Below, one piece after another: positions 48,330-59,240 of a DNA stretch of 64,000 nt; the stretch's first letter is position 1; the number at the start of each line of letters is the position of its first letter. The notes beneath the pieces are model-generated. The model was given only the letters and a program-made list of their open reading frames with translations. It did not search any database and was not told the DNA's origin. Both the position numbers and the translations under genes were made by a program. Source of the stretch: Eublepharis macularius (Eukaryota > Chordata > Lepidosauria > Squamata > Eublepharidae); assembly GCF_028583425.1 (NCBI RefSeq), contig NC_072795.1, positions 71,810,001-71,874,000 on the forward strand. The letters run 5' to 3'.

Positions 48330-48660
48330 ACTAACCCACCAGTTAGGGTGGCCTGTATAGCCTCAACCAGATCTCAGGCATTTTCCATCATGGCCCCTGC
48401 TTTGTGGAATGGGCTCCCTGAAGAGGTGAGGGGAGCCCCCTCCTTGGAGATATTCAAAAGGTGGTAAAAGGCTTGCTTGTTTCTGAGGACTTTTGAGGGT
48501 GTGTGAATGACAGGCATTTTTAAAGTGGCAGGGGTGAGGAGAGTTGGGGTTGTTATGTTGTCTTGGTTTTAGTTTGGAAATGTTTTTAACCATTATTGTA
48601 AGCCACCTTGAAACACATAGAGAAAGGTGTGATAAAAATGCTTTAATAAAAACAAATAAA
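48330..48660 (+). mobile_element. CR1/L2-like LINE 3' end
   Basis: The plus strand reads IMAPALWNGLPEEVRGAPSL then EIFKRW, the LINE ORF2 C-terminal 'AP.LWN.LPEEVR.APSLE.FKR.LK' block, followed by a 3' UTR (TATTGTAAGCCACCTTGAAA) and an AATAAAAACAAATAAATAAA tail. A stop interrupts after the block. Truncated 5'. Confidence 0.75.
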
Positions 48661-48663
48661 TAA

Positions 48664-48745
48664 AGACACCTTATACCAGTCAGACCATTGGCCCAACTAA
48701 CTCTCTACTTTCATACCAGCCCATCTTTCAGGGACTTAAGCATAT
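48664..48745 (-). mobile_element. Truncated tRNA-derived SINE, minus strand
   Basis: ACACCTTATACCAGTCAGAC followed by CATTGGCCCAACTAACTC is the inverse-complemented 3' part of the SINE family at 6813 and 20065. It abuts the A-rich tail of the LINE before it. Confidence 0.5.
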
Positions 48746-49548
48746 ATCCCATGAGATCCATGGGACTTTCAGACATATAAATGGTGGCAAGATTTTTCCA
48801 GAAAGCATTTAAGATCATGGAGTTAGCAGATTCCATTTAAAATACATCTTGCATGCTTTATGCAATTATCTGAAACATCAGTCTTCTCCCATTGTCATAA
48901 TGATACGAATGTGTTTGTGTTGATGGATTTTAAATGGTATCTTGAGAAAACTGGCATCACATTTGCAGCAGCTTATCAAGTCAGAGGCTCATCTGACTTG
49001 TACTCAGCCTGTGATGACATATTTTATTAATTAGCTGCAAGGAATGGAAATGGAAAAACTGAGTGCTGCCAGTTATTAAGGGTGAAATGAAACTTGCATG
49101 AATTCACAATCACAGATTTTTTTCTTTACATTTAAAATATTCCAAATTGTGAGGAATATCAAAATGTCATTGATTTTTGCAGCAGGGCTCAAATTTCACT
49201 GGCATAATTTGCATCATGAACAGAAAACCTGTACTATTACCATTCAAAGACTGATCATCAAAAGTGAATTTGAACATCAGAAGTGAAGAGTCCATACTGA
49301 ATCATCTTACTAAAATCTAAATTAGATGACCTTTCAGAGTCAAATTACATACATTTTACATTTAAAATATAATTCTTGTATGATTGTGAAAGCACGATTA
49401 CTCACCTACCAAACACTGATATTCTAGTCAGGATCTCAAATGCTGTAGTATATTCCAACTAGAGCACTGTAGTGCAATAATCCTTTTTTTCACAGCTCAT
49501 TTCCGAGCCAGCTTGAAACCAAACAATGTAGCCCTATTGCATTATAGT
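48746..49548. other. SORCS1 intron, no assigned feature
   Basis: AT-rich DNA with nothing recognised. Confidence 0.5.
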
Positions 49549-49680
49549 TAGGGGTGTGCAATTCAGTATTCATATACTGGTTAAATAATTGGTTTTATGC
49601 TGGTTTAGGTTATGCTGGTTCAAATTAGAAAATCTCAGATCAGATCTGGGAAGCTGGATACTGATGGGCTGCATTAAACT
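49549..49680. mobile_element. Left-end fragment of a TAGGGGTGTGC hAT-like element
   Basis: TAGGGGTGTGCAATTCAGTA followed by TTCATATACTGG matches the end of 241-3021. No partner end is present downstream. The adjoining RTE LINE probably replaced or interrupted the rest. The candidate flank ATTATAGT (49541-49548) has no second copy that I can find. Confidence 0.5.
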
Positions 49681-50390
49681 AAGGGCATAATATGGCAAAG
49701 GTGTCAAACAAGGATTACTTTATCTCTGTTCAACCTATATGCAGAAAATATCATAAGGAAAGCTGGATTGGATTTAGATGAAAGTGAAGTAAAAATCGGT
49801 GGTAGGAACATTAACAATTAGAGATATGCAGATGATACCACATTAGTGGAAGAAAGTATTGAAGACCTGAAATGACTACTGATGAAGGGTAAAGGACAAA
49901 CCAAGATGAACATCAAGAAGATAAAAGTAACAATTGCATCATTTTAAGGCTGATAATGAAGAAATTGAAATTATTAAAGATTTTCTATTCCTTGGCTCAA
50001 TCAAGCAAGCAAATGGGAGACAGCAACCAAGAAATTAGAAGAAGACTGAAACTTGAAAGGGCAGCCACGAAGGAACTAGAAAAGATTCTTAAAGATAAAG
50101 ATGTGTCACTGGGAGCCAAGATCAAGGTGATTCATACTGTGGTATTCCCTGTTACTGGACAACGAAGAAAGGTGACAGAAAGGAAACTGATTAATTTGAA
50201 ATGTGGTCTGGAGGAGAGTTTTATGGATATCATAGATAGCCAAACAAACAAATAAGTGGGTTCTAGATCAAATCAAGCCTGAATTTTCCCAAGAAACTAA
50301 AATGATAAAACTGATGCTATTGTACTTTGGGCATGTCATGAAAAGACAAGACTCACTGGGGAAAAAAAACCCAGTAATGCTACAAAAGGT
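49681..50390 (+). mobile_element. RTE/BovB-like LINE reverse-transcriptase fragment
   Basis: With frameshifts, the plus strand reads KQGLLYLCSTYMQKIS-like text, then RYADDTTLVEESIEDLK (YADD active site, near 49823-49870), and at 49956-50255 an open stretch GDSNQEIRRRLKLERAATKE followed by LEKILKDKDVSLGAKIKVIH and TVVFPVTG. This order is that of RTE/BovB ORF2 after the catalytic motif. Downstream, out of frame, are codons of the WVLDQI..YFGHVMRRQDSL block. Stops show it is dead. BovB-type LINEs are abundant in squamates and mobilise SINEs found here. Confidence 0.75.
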
Positions 50391-50589
50391 GTAAGGCAGT
50401 AAGAATTATATTTGTTTCCTGTTATTTTTCTTTTTTGTAATTGATGTAGTTATGTGTATTATGTGCTTGATGATGTTTGAAAGTGTTTTTTAAGTAATAC
50501 ATTTAATTAGAAATAAAAATATAAGTTATGTTAGTCCTCACATTAAAAACATGATGTATGTTGATATGTCACATAGGGGGCCAAATGAG

Positions 50590-50770
50590 GAATCTCATCT
50601 TCAACTGACTTATGGTGACCTCAGCAAGGGGGTTTCAAGGGAAGTGAGATGCAGGGATGGTTTGCCAGTGCCTTCCTCTGCAGTCATCCTTGGTGGTAGA
50701 CAATCCAAGTATTGACCCTGCTTAGCTTCTGAGATCTGACAAGATCGAGCTATACTATGCTGCCTTCCCT
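50590..50770 (-). mobile_element. 5S-rRNA-derived SINE, minus strand
   Basis: GACCCTGCTTAGCTTCTGAG followed by ATCTGACAAGATCGAGC (50715-50750) is the inverse complement of the internal region of 5S rRNA (GATCTCGTCAGATC..AAGCTAAGCAGGGTC). Next comes GATGGTTTGCCAGTGCCTTC and TGGTGACCTCAGCAAGGGG, the body of the 5S-Sauria-type SINE. It is a retroposed copy and not a 5S gene, because only part of 5S is present and it is fused to SINE sequence. Confidence 0.75.
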
Positions 50771-50984
50771 CCCAACACTGATTAGTACCTTGACCTGATT
50801 TGTTATATCTCAGTAAAAGCACAAACAACTCTATCTATCCATTGATCTAGTAGATGGAACCATAAAGTCTACTCTGAGCTCCTTGGATGAAGAACAAAAT
50901 AAGAATGCACTAGACAAGACTGAAAGATAAATGGACAGATTAACCAAGCAGCCTAGCTCAGGGTCAAAGAGTATAGTCTAGGGC

Positions 50985-51040
50985 AGTGTTGAGATATGAA
51001 CTCAGATTTCCTAGATTTTAAACTCTATACTACAATGGCT
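50985..51040 (-). mobile_element. Possible tRNA-like SINE head relic
   Basis: Inverse-complemented, GCCATTGTAGTATAGAGTT and GAAATCTGAGTTCATATCTC resemble the A- and B-box parts of a tRNA-derived SINE. The body is absent or too worn. Confidence 0.35.
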
Positions 51041-51153
51041 CTTCAATTATTAAAAAAACCAAATTATAAAATTCCAAATATAAAAACCAGAAAGTTTCTA
51101 CACTGCTGTCACTGGAGCACTGTCAAGGAAGAGTGATGTTAAATAATACCAAC

Positions 51154-51253
51154 CTGCTGTTAAATGGGCAGCATGGACAAGGATTCTAACCCCAGGTTTT
51201 AAATCAAACTGAATGGAGTTTTGGTTCAGTTTCTGGACTAATATTTCTGATAT
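51154..51253 (-). CDS. SORCS1: SORCS1 juxtamembrane ectodomain exon
   Basis: The minus strand has a strong acceptor (CTTCTTTTTTTCAG) and donor GTTGGT. The 100-bp exon starts in phase 0 and encodes ISEILVQKLNQNSIQFDLKP then GVRILVHAAHLTA plus the G of a split alanine codon, completed by CC in the transmembrane exon (G|CC). The joined text reads LTAAPLIDVTPSHSGSAM, the expected SORCS juxtamembrane segment. The intron to the next exon is 11,080 bp. No exon upstream of this was recognised before the window ends, so that intron is at least 12.7 kb unless I missed an exon. Confidence 0.88.
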
Positions 51254-51406
51254 CTGAAAAAAAGAAGATAATCCAGTTAGTATAAAAGCACTTAGGAGTT
51301 ATATCAAAGAGCAAGAACATTATTACACCTAGCCCAGTCTTGTCATCAACAGAGGATGAGCATTACTGCGCACTTCAGTGAAAGTCTTAGAGTAGTTAGT
51401 TACCAT

Positions 51407-52103
51407 TAGAGATGGGCACGAACAGCAATACTAACAAAAAAAAGCCACAAACAGCCAATCTGCTGTTTGTGAACAAGCTATTCGTGAGGCCCCATTCTAA
51501 ATGAATAGGTGGTCATTGCAAGCCTCATTTGTTACTGTTCGTTGCTGTTCATCAAGCCAGACAGTCTGGCACCTGCAGTCAATTCCCTTGGTAACTTAGG
51601 CAGGGATTGTCGGAACTCCTGCTGTTGCCCTGGAAACCCCAATCTAAGACCAATTTAGTTTGATAGGTAGGTCTTCCTTTCAAGTGTGGAGCTCTAAATT
51701 TGTTACAAGAGAACAAAGACCAGTGAGGAGGGGGGCTCCCAGCTCTGGCTTTGGAGAGGGAGAGAAAGCTGCTGTTGGCATTTTGATAGAGTTCATTGGA
51801 GCTTGAATTTTCTTTGTGTGTGGTGGGATAGGGATCTACCCCTTCAAGTTCCAAGACTGCTGCCAGGCTCTGGGCAAAGCTATTATTTATTACTGGTACC
51901 TTTCCTACTGCCTGCTCAGGTCACATTTCTGGGAGTGGTGCAGTAGGGATCTGTAGGAGAGCTTGCTGGCCTCCATGAACAGCCAACCACAAACATGTTC
52001 ATGAACAGGGCCATGTTCATGGTTGTTTGTGAGTCCCTGTTCGTGGATGGCAACGAACAATGAACATCATGTTTGGGTTTTTTTCTGTTCGTGCCGATCT
52101 CTT
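51407..52103. mobile_element. hAT-like element of the TAGAGATGGGCACGAAC family
   Basis: The left end TAGAGATGGGCACGAAC faces GTTCGTGCCGATCTCTT. The flanks GTTACCAT (51399-51406) and GTTACTAT (52104-52111) agree at 7 of 8 bases. Near the ends are many GTTCGT/ACGAAC words. Inside, CAATTCCCTTGGTAAC and AGCCAGACAGTCTGGCACC resemble the right-hand region of 14105-19065, which supports one family. No tandem array here. Only 154 bp from the SORCS1 exon. Confidence 0.85.
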
Positions 52104-52111
52104 GTTACTAT

Positions 52112-53369
52112 GACTGCACTGCTTGCCTTTGTATTCAAAGAACTGCGATACTTTAAGAAAGAATTTCCCTTTCCCAACAATTCTTGTCTAACAGTTGTTG
52201 GATGAGGCTATCATAATTGGAAAGGGTTTTCCATAGAAGCCCTAAATATTCCCACATATGTACAGGAACAAAGAATATCATGAGGTCATAGGTGAGCTTT
52301 ATTTAGAGGTCAAATAATATACATAACAAGAATGAAGAAATACAACACAGCAGGCCTATAGTTCTCTGCTAGCTGCCACACACAGAAAGGCTGAACAAAC
52401 AAACTGCCTTAAACATGCAGATAAACCCTTTTATTTTCACAGAATTGCTACATACACCACCTATTCAGTGACACATTTAGAGCTAAGACCGATTCACACT
52501 GTTCTTTTTTTCTTGCCAACAGTTGGCTTGAAGGCAATCATCTTGTGGAACCTATTCTTGTTAATGAGTCCATCACATGATGTAATTGTGTCATGTAATT
52601 TTCAAAGGTTAATGAGAAATTATCAAGCAAAAAAAGACATTCCCATTATTTTTAGGCCATTTCAAGTCTTTCTAATTTTGTTGATTTACTTTGTAATACT
52701 GCTGGGATGGGAATAAATGTTCTGAATTTCATTTTTTCAGTGTAAAGGGTTTATCAGCATCTTTTTAGAATCTTTATTAAACTACTTTTGGTTCCTGCAT
52801 TTCATACTGACCACTGATTATTCAGAACTTTATTCTTCAATATTAATGAGTAAACGATTTACATGCCAAAATTGCACTTCTGATCACTGTATTATATTTT
52901 TTAAAAGTGCACATTTCATATGCTGACACTGAGTTTACCATCTCTGCAAGGAGCCTGCTATTTTCTTTCCCACCTGAAAATATGAGGTTTTCATTATTTC
53001 TTTCTTCAACTGATTCACCTTTTCTAGATGTGCTTCACTTACCTCCATAAAGAGAAATAACAGTATATATTAAGAAGAAAGTAAAAAGTAGGCCCAATCA
53101 CTAGCCACAATTGCACTTTAAAAAATACAAGAGGAGATGAGATTTTGAAAGATGAGAGAGCCTATAGCAGCCTCCACACTTTTCTACTTTCATACTTCCC
53201 GAGGGCAACCCATTTGCTTCAGGAAAACTTGATGTGTCAGATATTTTATACATGGGAATTGAAAGGACCAAGGAGCAATGGAAGGCCATACCATGAGGCA
53301 CAATCTATCTTGGACATTTTTCCCACTGTTCCCCATTTTATCTTCACTTCAACTTCGAGAAGCTGGTTA
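52112..53369. other. SORCS1 upstream intron, no assigned feature
   Basis: AT-rich DNA. A minus-strand open stretch near 52930-53000 has a possible acceptor but no SORCS similarity. Confidence 0.45.
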
Positions 53370-53455
53370 TACTGAGAGACAGAGATTTGAACTCAAATCT
53401 CCCAGATCTTAATCTAATACTCTGACATTGCAGCTGTAGCCTTGATGCCTCCTGG
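53370..53455 (-). mobile_element. tRNA-derived SINE head, minus strand
   Basis: Inverse-complemented: ATGTCAGAGTATTAGATTAAG, CTGGGAGATTTGAGTTCAAAT and CTCTGTCTCTCAGTATAACC match the A/B-box head and following 'CACTCTGCCATG'-type region of the Sauria-type SINE. The tail is lost. Confidence 0.5.
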
Positions 53456-53464
53456 TGGAAGTAT

Positions 53465-53670
53465 TTTCTAAAAGACACTGACAACAGCCATAGCGATGTC
53501 ATTCCTAGAGCTACCTGGAAGTGATGTAGGGTAGCTCTTCAAATTGTAAGAGAGGTCCTGGAGTTTCCTATAGCTACTCTACATAACTTCCAGGTTTTAG
53601 TATAGCTGACATAGCTTTCCCTGCATCCCATTTCCCCACTCCCACCCCTCCAGCTGGCAACTCTGATGCT
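53465..53670. mobile_element. Relic of a TAGGGTTGCCAG-family element
   Basis: CAGCTGGCAACTCTGATG near 53650 is a worn CTGGCAACCCTA end. At 53493-53528 GCGATGTCATTCC and GGAAGTGATGTAGG match the shared module of other hAT copies. The left end is not visible. Confidence 0.4.
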
Positions 53671-55747
53671 GGTTCTTGGCATGACCTTGAAGTACTCTTT
53701 AAGTGCTAGAGAACATTCATAATAGAGGTACAAAGTAGACAGCAGACTGAGTTAAACAGAAAAAAGTCATAACTGAGGGCCTTTTAATGGTAAGAGTGGA
53801 AAGTATCATAGGTACAGGTGTGCCGAAAAGCTTTCTGCAGCACATGAAAGGACATGTAGTTATATGGAGATGTAGTTATTTAGAAAACTGCCATTGTCCA
53901 TGCCAAATGAGGGATAGATTTGATATTCATGGTGAGATTTGAATCCGGGGTATGGAAAAGAACCACATAGATAGATATAACAGAATAACAGACACACCTT
54001 GGCTTCCAGTTTAATTTGGAAAATTGATTAATCTCTGCCAGATCTGCCTGCTAGCTAGGGATAATCCTGTTCCTAGCAGCAACAGCAAAAAAAAAGTTGC
54101 ATGATAAGGCAGGTAGGACCAGCCATGATAGGTCATGTATGCTGTAAACATGGTAGTGCAAAGGCACTGCTGTGCACTACTGATGCCATGACTATGGAGA
54201 GCACCTAGTTGTGCTCCTTTGTCTTAGCATTTATCTTACAGTGTTCCCTAACCTACTATTGTGGGAATAGAAAACCAAAAAACTTCAAACTCCTGCAATG
54301 GGCTAAGGCTAGGGTGACATCTATCGTTGCAATTTCCTTGATCACCTGTGACAAAACTAAAGAAACTGAGGCATTATCTTAACTTTCTTTGTAGCTCATT
54401 CCATTGTTGTTTGATCTTTTGACATTTGAGCAAAATACAGGGAAATTTATGAAGTGCAATTTCCTAGTATTTAGGCAGGGAACAGTCATTTCCACATCCG
54501 TGGTTATAATCTTGGTTCTGACAACTAAAAACAACCAGTAATCTATTGCAATCTGTTGCAGACACAAAAATCATGTAGATCCCCACACAATAAAGCTGTT
54601 GTGACCTCAGAAACTGTACAAGAAGGAATACAAGAGTAGATTTTTTCTTTTGACTTGGTATCTGGTTGGTTTAGACTATAACTTAGCTAGTTTCAAAGCC
54701 CTGCCACATTGTTAAGGTTTTTAAGCCAGAAATACTTGTCAGTTAAGGTCTGGCATAGAGCTGTCCAAAGATATTAGAAGTATAACAGTCAAGTAGGGAA
54801 TTTACAGCCATGACATGTAATGTTCAATAACACTGACTCCATCAGTAATTGTTCTAGAAGGACAGGTGGCCTTTTATGGTTCTATGGCAGTAGCTCCAGC
54901 TTGGATGGGAGAAACAAAACATGAAATGAGGTCCTGGATGATATCCCACAGCAATATAAATGGCTTTAAAGGAACAAAACAGGAATTAGAGGTCACTTCG
55001 TAAGAAGTCTGAATTTAGCCTCCAGTATGTATACTTGGCATGACAAGAACAACATTTTTGAAGTGTATAAATTACTACTGTACATATTTGAGGCTGCATC
55101 AATTTCTTGCTGAAGATCATGAAAAGAACTAGGAGATTTGATCAAGGCCCCTTTCTCATTTGCATCTACCTGCAAAGCATCCAGCAGACTAGTCCTCTCA
55201 AAGCAAAGTGCTGAGAAGAATGCCTGTAGGTGAATCACAGGTAGGATCTTTGTTTACCTTTGTTAGACCTATGAACGAAGCCTAATGATCAAATCCTATA
55301 GATTTTGATATATCTTCAATATGCTGTATTATGGAGCTGATTTTTGGTGTGCCAAACATTGCACAAAGAACAACTTTCACTCTGCAAACAAGCTGTGCAA
55401 ACAGTTGACAAATGTTATTGACAGAAGACTCAGCCAGAAAAGTTGCTGTAACCTGGTAGAGAACAATAGTCACAGTTGAAATGTGGAGTGGCTTGAATTT
55501 GCTTTGGCGGGTGGCCTGGAAGAACTTTGATCACTTAAAACCTCCAAGTAGAGTTAATGATTCTTGAAAAACAGACTTTTACTTTAATGAGAGACCCCAA
55601 ATAATGGCTGAAGTGATTAGATTGAGAAGAAGATGAGGACAATTTTAGCAGTTTGCTTTTCCCTCTCTGCATTTGTTAAGATTCACACTTATTAAAGTTG
55701 CATACACAATACAATCTATTCCACTGGAAACCCCCAGTTTGTTTGCT

Positions 55748-55764
55748 CACACACACACACACAC
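55748..55764. repeat. (AC)8 microsatellite
   Basis: Uninterrupted CACACACA run. Confidence 0.8.
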
Positions 55765-56003
55765 AGAAAAGAAGTGGAATAGTTAAAAGGTCATTTATTA
55801 TTGTTAGGAAAGCCCCAAACTTATAGAGAATATCTCTTTCGAATAGAAAAAGTTTGAGGTCCTTTCTTTAAAACAAAGCAAAGTTCTTTAGTCCAAACCC
55901 ATAATAGAGAGATCCTTGTTCTTTTTGCAGGTTGCTCAACTTCATTTAGAGTTAAGGGAATCAGTTAGTTATGCAGTTAATACAAGTTCTAAGTGTTACC
56001 ATT

Positions 56004-56062
56004 CATATACATATACATATATATATACTTATATATATATATATACATATACACATATATAC
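56004..56062. repeat. Compound (TA)/(CATA)n microsatellite
   Basis: CATATACATATACATATATA is followed by TACTTATATATATATATATA and CATATACACATATATAC. Confidence 0.8.
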
Positions 56063-56400
56063 AGAATCTTACAGTAATCATATATCCATATAGAGGTATA
56101 TTCATACTTATCTATAAGCTACCAAGATAGTAGTTATATAAGTAAATGGAGTCATGATGGGGTATTTACACAGTCATTTCTAAAGTAGGGACAGATGGTG
56201 CAATGAATATTGCAATGGAACACAGTTGATTTGAGGAACAGGTCAAATCAACCCAGAGAGTTTATATTGATAAGTCTGAGATGAATTGTCATAATTTCAG
56301 CACTAACAGCAAATTCTGAAATAGGTTAAAGTGACCCAGTTATTTTGCAGATTTTTGCAAAGTATGGGACTTTCCCTACCAAAGATGAGATCGAATCCAG

Positions 56401-56930
56401 GAGATCAGATTGATTGAGAGAGGTGGGCAGATGTGCCCAAAAGAGTATAAAAGATGAGAAACATGATGGAGGTAGGGAATGAAGGAAACTATTTTCCTCT
56501 CCACTTCACCTCCATTTTGCAGGTACACTGTCCAGAAGGAAAAGATGAAACTCTCTGTCTTTCAGTACAGATATCTCAGATTGGTGAGATACCCTGCTAT
56601 GCTATGACAATATTGCTACATGTACTGCTGCTATGCTATGCTACGACAATATATATTTTAAGTACTGCTACATTTGCTTCTACTGGCCTTTTATTAATAG
56701 AAATGAACTGAGTCCCAGGTTTCTACTCTATGTAATTCACATTTCCCCCCCACATTACAATCTGATTTCTTAGACCTCTGTATTATGATTTTTAAAGAGT
56801 CTTGATCTGAATAAATGTTATAACCTTATAAACTGGCTGTTTGGTTTCTTTCTTTCTCCTTGGAGGTACCTTCCCAGACCAAACTAGTAAAAGGTCCTTT
56901 CTTGCAGGCAGGGCTTAACTTGGCCATAGA
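56401..56930 (+). mobile_element. Possible LTR
   Basis: A TATA-like GAGTATAAAAGATGAG lies at 56440, followed about 370 bases on by TGAATAAATGTTATAACC and a U5-like TTTGGTTTCTTTC region. The spacing suits an LTR promoter and polyadenylation site. TG..CA ends were not established. Confidence 0.3.
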
Positions 56931-57354
56931 AGGCCAGTTAACACCATGAATATCGAGCTACAGTAGAATCAGCATGGAAAAGCAGTAGTATACCTACTGC
57001 TAAGGGGAGATATGAAGGTCTTCCACATTCTGTTCTCTGCATATGAAACATCTTTCTTTTCTATATAAATGTATCCTACTATGGCTGTCAATTCCAGAAA
57101 TTCTTGCTCCTGGATAGGATTCTAGGAGCACAGTCTAGAATGGTTAAAACAGAGCTGTGAGGTGTTGCTCTGGACAGAAAAAAAGTAAGTTCAGTTGGGT
57201 CAAGGAGAAGAGTCTGTGTAGTCAAGGTGAAGGCTAAAAGAACCTACAGCAGAGCCCAGTGGCAAAGTAGCAGAGCCCATGTAGAAACTTCTTTCATCTA
57301 AGGTGTAAAGCTATTCCACGTGCTTAAAAACCACATGACATCTATCAATACAAC

Positions 57355-58182
57355 CAGGGATTTTTTCCAGCTGGAATGCTGTGGAAGGGCATTCTGGCAT
57401 CTCTCCAAAATGATCACATTCTTTGGAAACCTGAAGTGGAAAAAAGCCAGGCTTTAAATGCCCCTTTCTATACCACTTCAAAGCAGCATGGAAGGTACGC
57501 TTAAACCCCACTGGCTTGCTTGGGCTGCCTCGCAGGGAAGTCCCTGCCAAGCAGCTGAAGCCAGGGTTTAAATGCCCCCTTTCCATGCCGCTGCACAGTG
57601 GCACAGAAAGGGGCATTTAAAAGCCACCAGCTTGCTTGGGCTGCCTGATGGTGAAGTCCCCAAGCAATTGGAGACAGGGTTTAAATGCCCCTTTCTGTGC
57701 CAGTGCACAGTGGCACAGAAAGGTTGCTTAGGCTGAAACTGGGGTTTAAATGCCCCTTTCCATGCCACTGCGCAGCAGCACAGAAAGGGGCATTTAAACC
57801 ACACCGGCTTGCTTGGGCTGCCTGGTGGGGAAGTCCTCGCCAAGTAGATGAAACTGGGGTTTAAATGCTCCTTTCTATGCTGCTGTGCAGCAGCATGGAA
57901 AGGGGCATTTAAACCACACTGGCTTGCCTCAGCTGTCTAGCGGGAAAGTCCCTGCCATGCAGCTGAAGCACGTGGGTTTGAAATTCATAGAGCCCCTTGC
58001 CGTGGAGCCCTGCGTGATGATGTCACTTCCCAGAAATAATATCATTGTGTGGTCCCGGGAGTGCTCACGCACTTTGCATGTGCATAGTGGCAGGGTAGCC
58101 ACTTCCTGTGGGGAGTTGTTGCAGGTGCTGGTAACCGCTACCCTGAGTTCCACCACCTGTTTCCCCAGGAAAAAAAGCCCTG
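57355..58182. mobile_element. hAT-like element with CAGGGMTTTTTT ends and palindromic array
   Basis: The left end CAGGGATTTTTTCCAGCTGG and the right end (inverse CAGGGCTTTTTTTCCTGGGG) are typical of a vertebrate hAT family different from the TAGGGGTGTGC group. The flanks AATACAAC (57347-57354) and AATGCAAC (58183-58190) agree at 7 of 8 bases. GTGGAA..GTTCC words lie near the ends. Inside are the palindromic 115-bp array and, at 58011-58052, the GCGTGATGATGTCACTTCC module. No transposase. Confidence 0.8.
57450..57910. repeat. Palindromic minisatellite, 113-115-bp units, 4-5 copies
   Basis: TTTAAATG begins units at 57453, 57567, 57680, 57745 and 57860. The 65-bp gap shows one unit with a deletion. 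A unit folds, for example TTTAAATGCCCCTTTCCATG with the mirrored CAGAAAGGGGCATTTAAA across a CACTGC..GCAG stem. Linkers include GGCAGGGAAGTCCCTGCC-type text. The same unit, linker included, occurs at 41611-41910. Confidence 0.85.
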
Positions 58183-58259
58183 AATGCAACAATTTATTAT
58201 GCCAAGTTGATGTAGATCATCCTTGCACAACCCAGACTCCACAAGCACAAGTGTAAGCT

Positions 58260-59240
58260 GTTAGCCCGGCCTCCACCATTTTTACAGCAGTTTTCATATG
58301 GCTGCTTGTGATATTAACAGTGTACAGTCCTCTGGAGTTAAAATGGCTGCTGTTTGGCCACCAGAGGACCTCCAGCAGTTGCTAAATCCTACCTGGGAGA
58401 ACATGGCATGCATGGAATGTCACTCAGGAATGCAGGGTGATTAAGGAATGATTGGATTTACTGCCATCCCAGCCCCGGGAGGGTCCGCTGCAATAAAGGC
58501 CTCACAGAATCATCCCCACTTAGCACATTCCTTTCCCTCCTTTCGTGATGAAATCTCCTGTCCATGATTGAGGAGCTAATCAAATGACATTCATAAGTAT
58601 AGACAGTCGTTCCTGGCACAATGTGTTCCCTCCCTAAAAGTACTTAACCTAGCTCCAGTGGACTTCATCAGGAAAATGTCCTTTTTGTGCAGTGATAGAA
58701 CTAGTTTTGCATCTGCATTCACACACCCTGGCAGCTATCAGTCAAAGTACTCAAGCCTTTTGTCTAACCCAGGAACTGACCATTGGAGTCTTTGTCCTAA
58801 CTGCTAGGAGGACTCTCTTCCACCTTAGGGCACATTTTTCCTATACAGGTAGAGTTCTGGGCTCATTCAAATCATGCTAGCTTCCAGGATGCTGCTCCCT
58901 TAGGGTCTCTACCCTAAGCCTCTATTCCTTTGAACACATTTCCGGATACACAAGCGCTGTTCCCTTGAGGTCTGCTCTAAGCCTCTTGCCTTGCCAAGGA
59001 TACTGGACATTTGAAGCCTCTCTCTCTCTCTCTCTCTCTCCTCACCGCAGACTGGACCCCCTTCTCCAGGATAGGTAGATATATTTACTCCCTCTCACTA
59101 TCCCCAATTTCTGGCTACATTCCCTAGAACTCTCTCTGTGTGTAATTATTTTCCCCAGTAATTGGTGTGTATGTGCATGAAGTTCTTGTGTTCAATAAAA
59201 GTTATTTGTTTTATATTAAGCACCAGACTCACTTGTTCTA
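58260..59240 (+). mobile_element. Possible LTR or retroelement end
   Basis: CAATAAAGGCC near 58490 and CAATAAAAGTTATTTG near 59195 are polyadenylation-like. A repeated CCTCTTAGGGTCT/CTCTAAGCCTC theme occurs between, and a (CT)n run (59018-59042) precedes the second signal. Ends not found. Confidence 0.3.
59018..59042. repeat. (CT)12 microsatellite
   Basis: Uninterrupted CT run within the LTR-like stretch. Confidence 0.85.

Larger units (their letters stand above)
53671..56400. other. SORCS1 upstream intron, microsatellites only
   Basis: No exon or transposon end is supported. (AC)n at 55748-55764 and a compound (TA)/(ATAC)n at 56004-56062 are present. Two minus-strand open stretches (54993-55473) look non-coding. 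Confidence 0.45.

Noticed and set aside
49956..50255. A 99-codon open frame as a gene
   Set aside because: It is the reverse-transcriptase C-terminal part of an RTE/BovB-like LINE, flanked by broken frames.
50700..50755. 5S rRNA-like sequence
   Set aside because: Only part of 5S is present, fused to SINE sequence, so it is a retroposed derivative.
52930..53000. Candidate upstream SORCS1 exon on the minus strand
   Set aside because: A possible acceptor and an open frame exist, but the residues (GKENSRLLAEMVNSVSAYEM) do not resemble SORCS and no good donor follows.
54993..55473. Two minus-strand open frames of 81 and 63 codons
   Set aside because: No recognisable similarity, no splice signals consistent with SORCS1, and composition like the surrounding intron.
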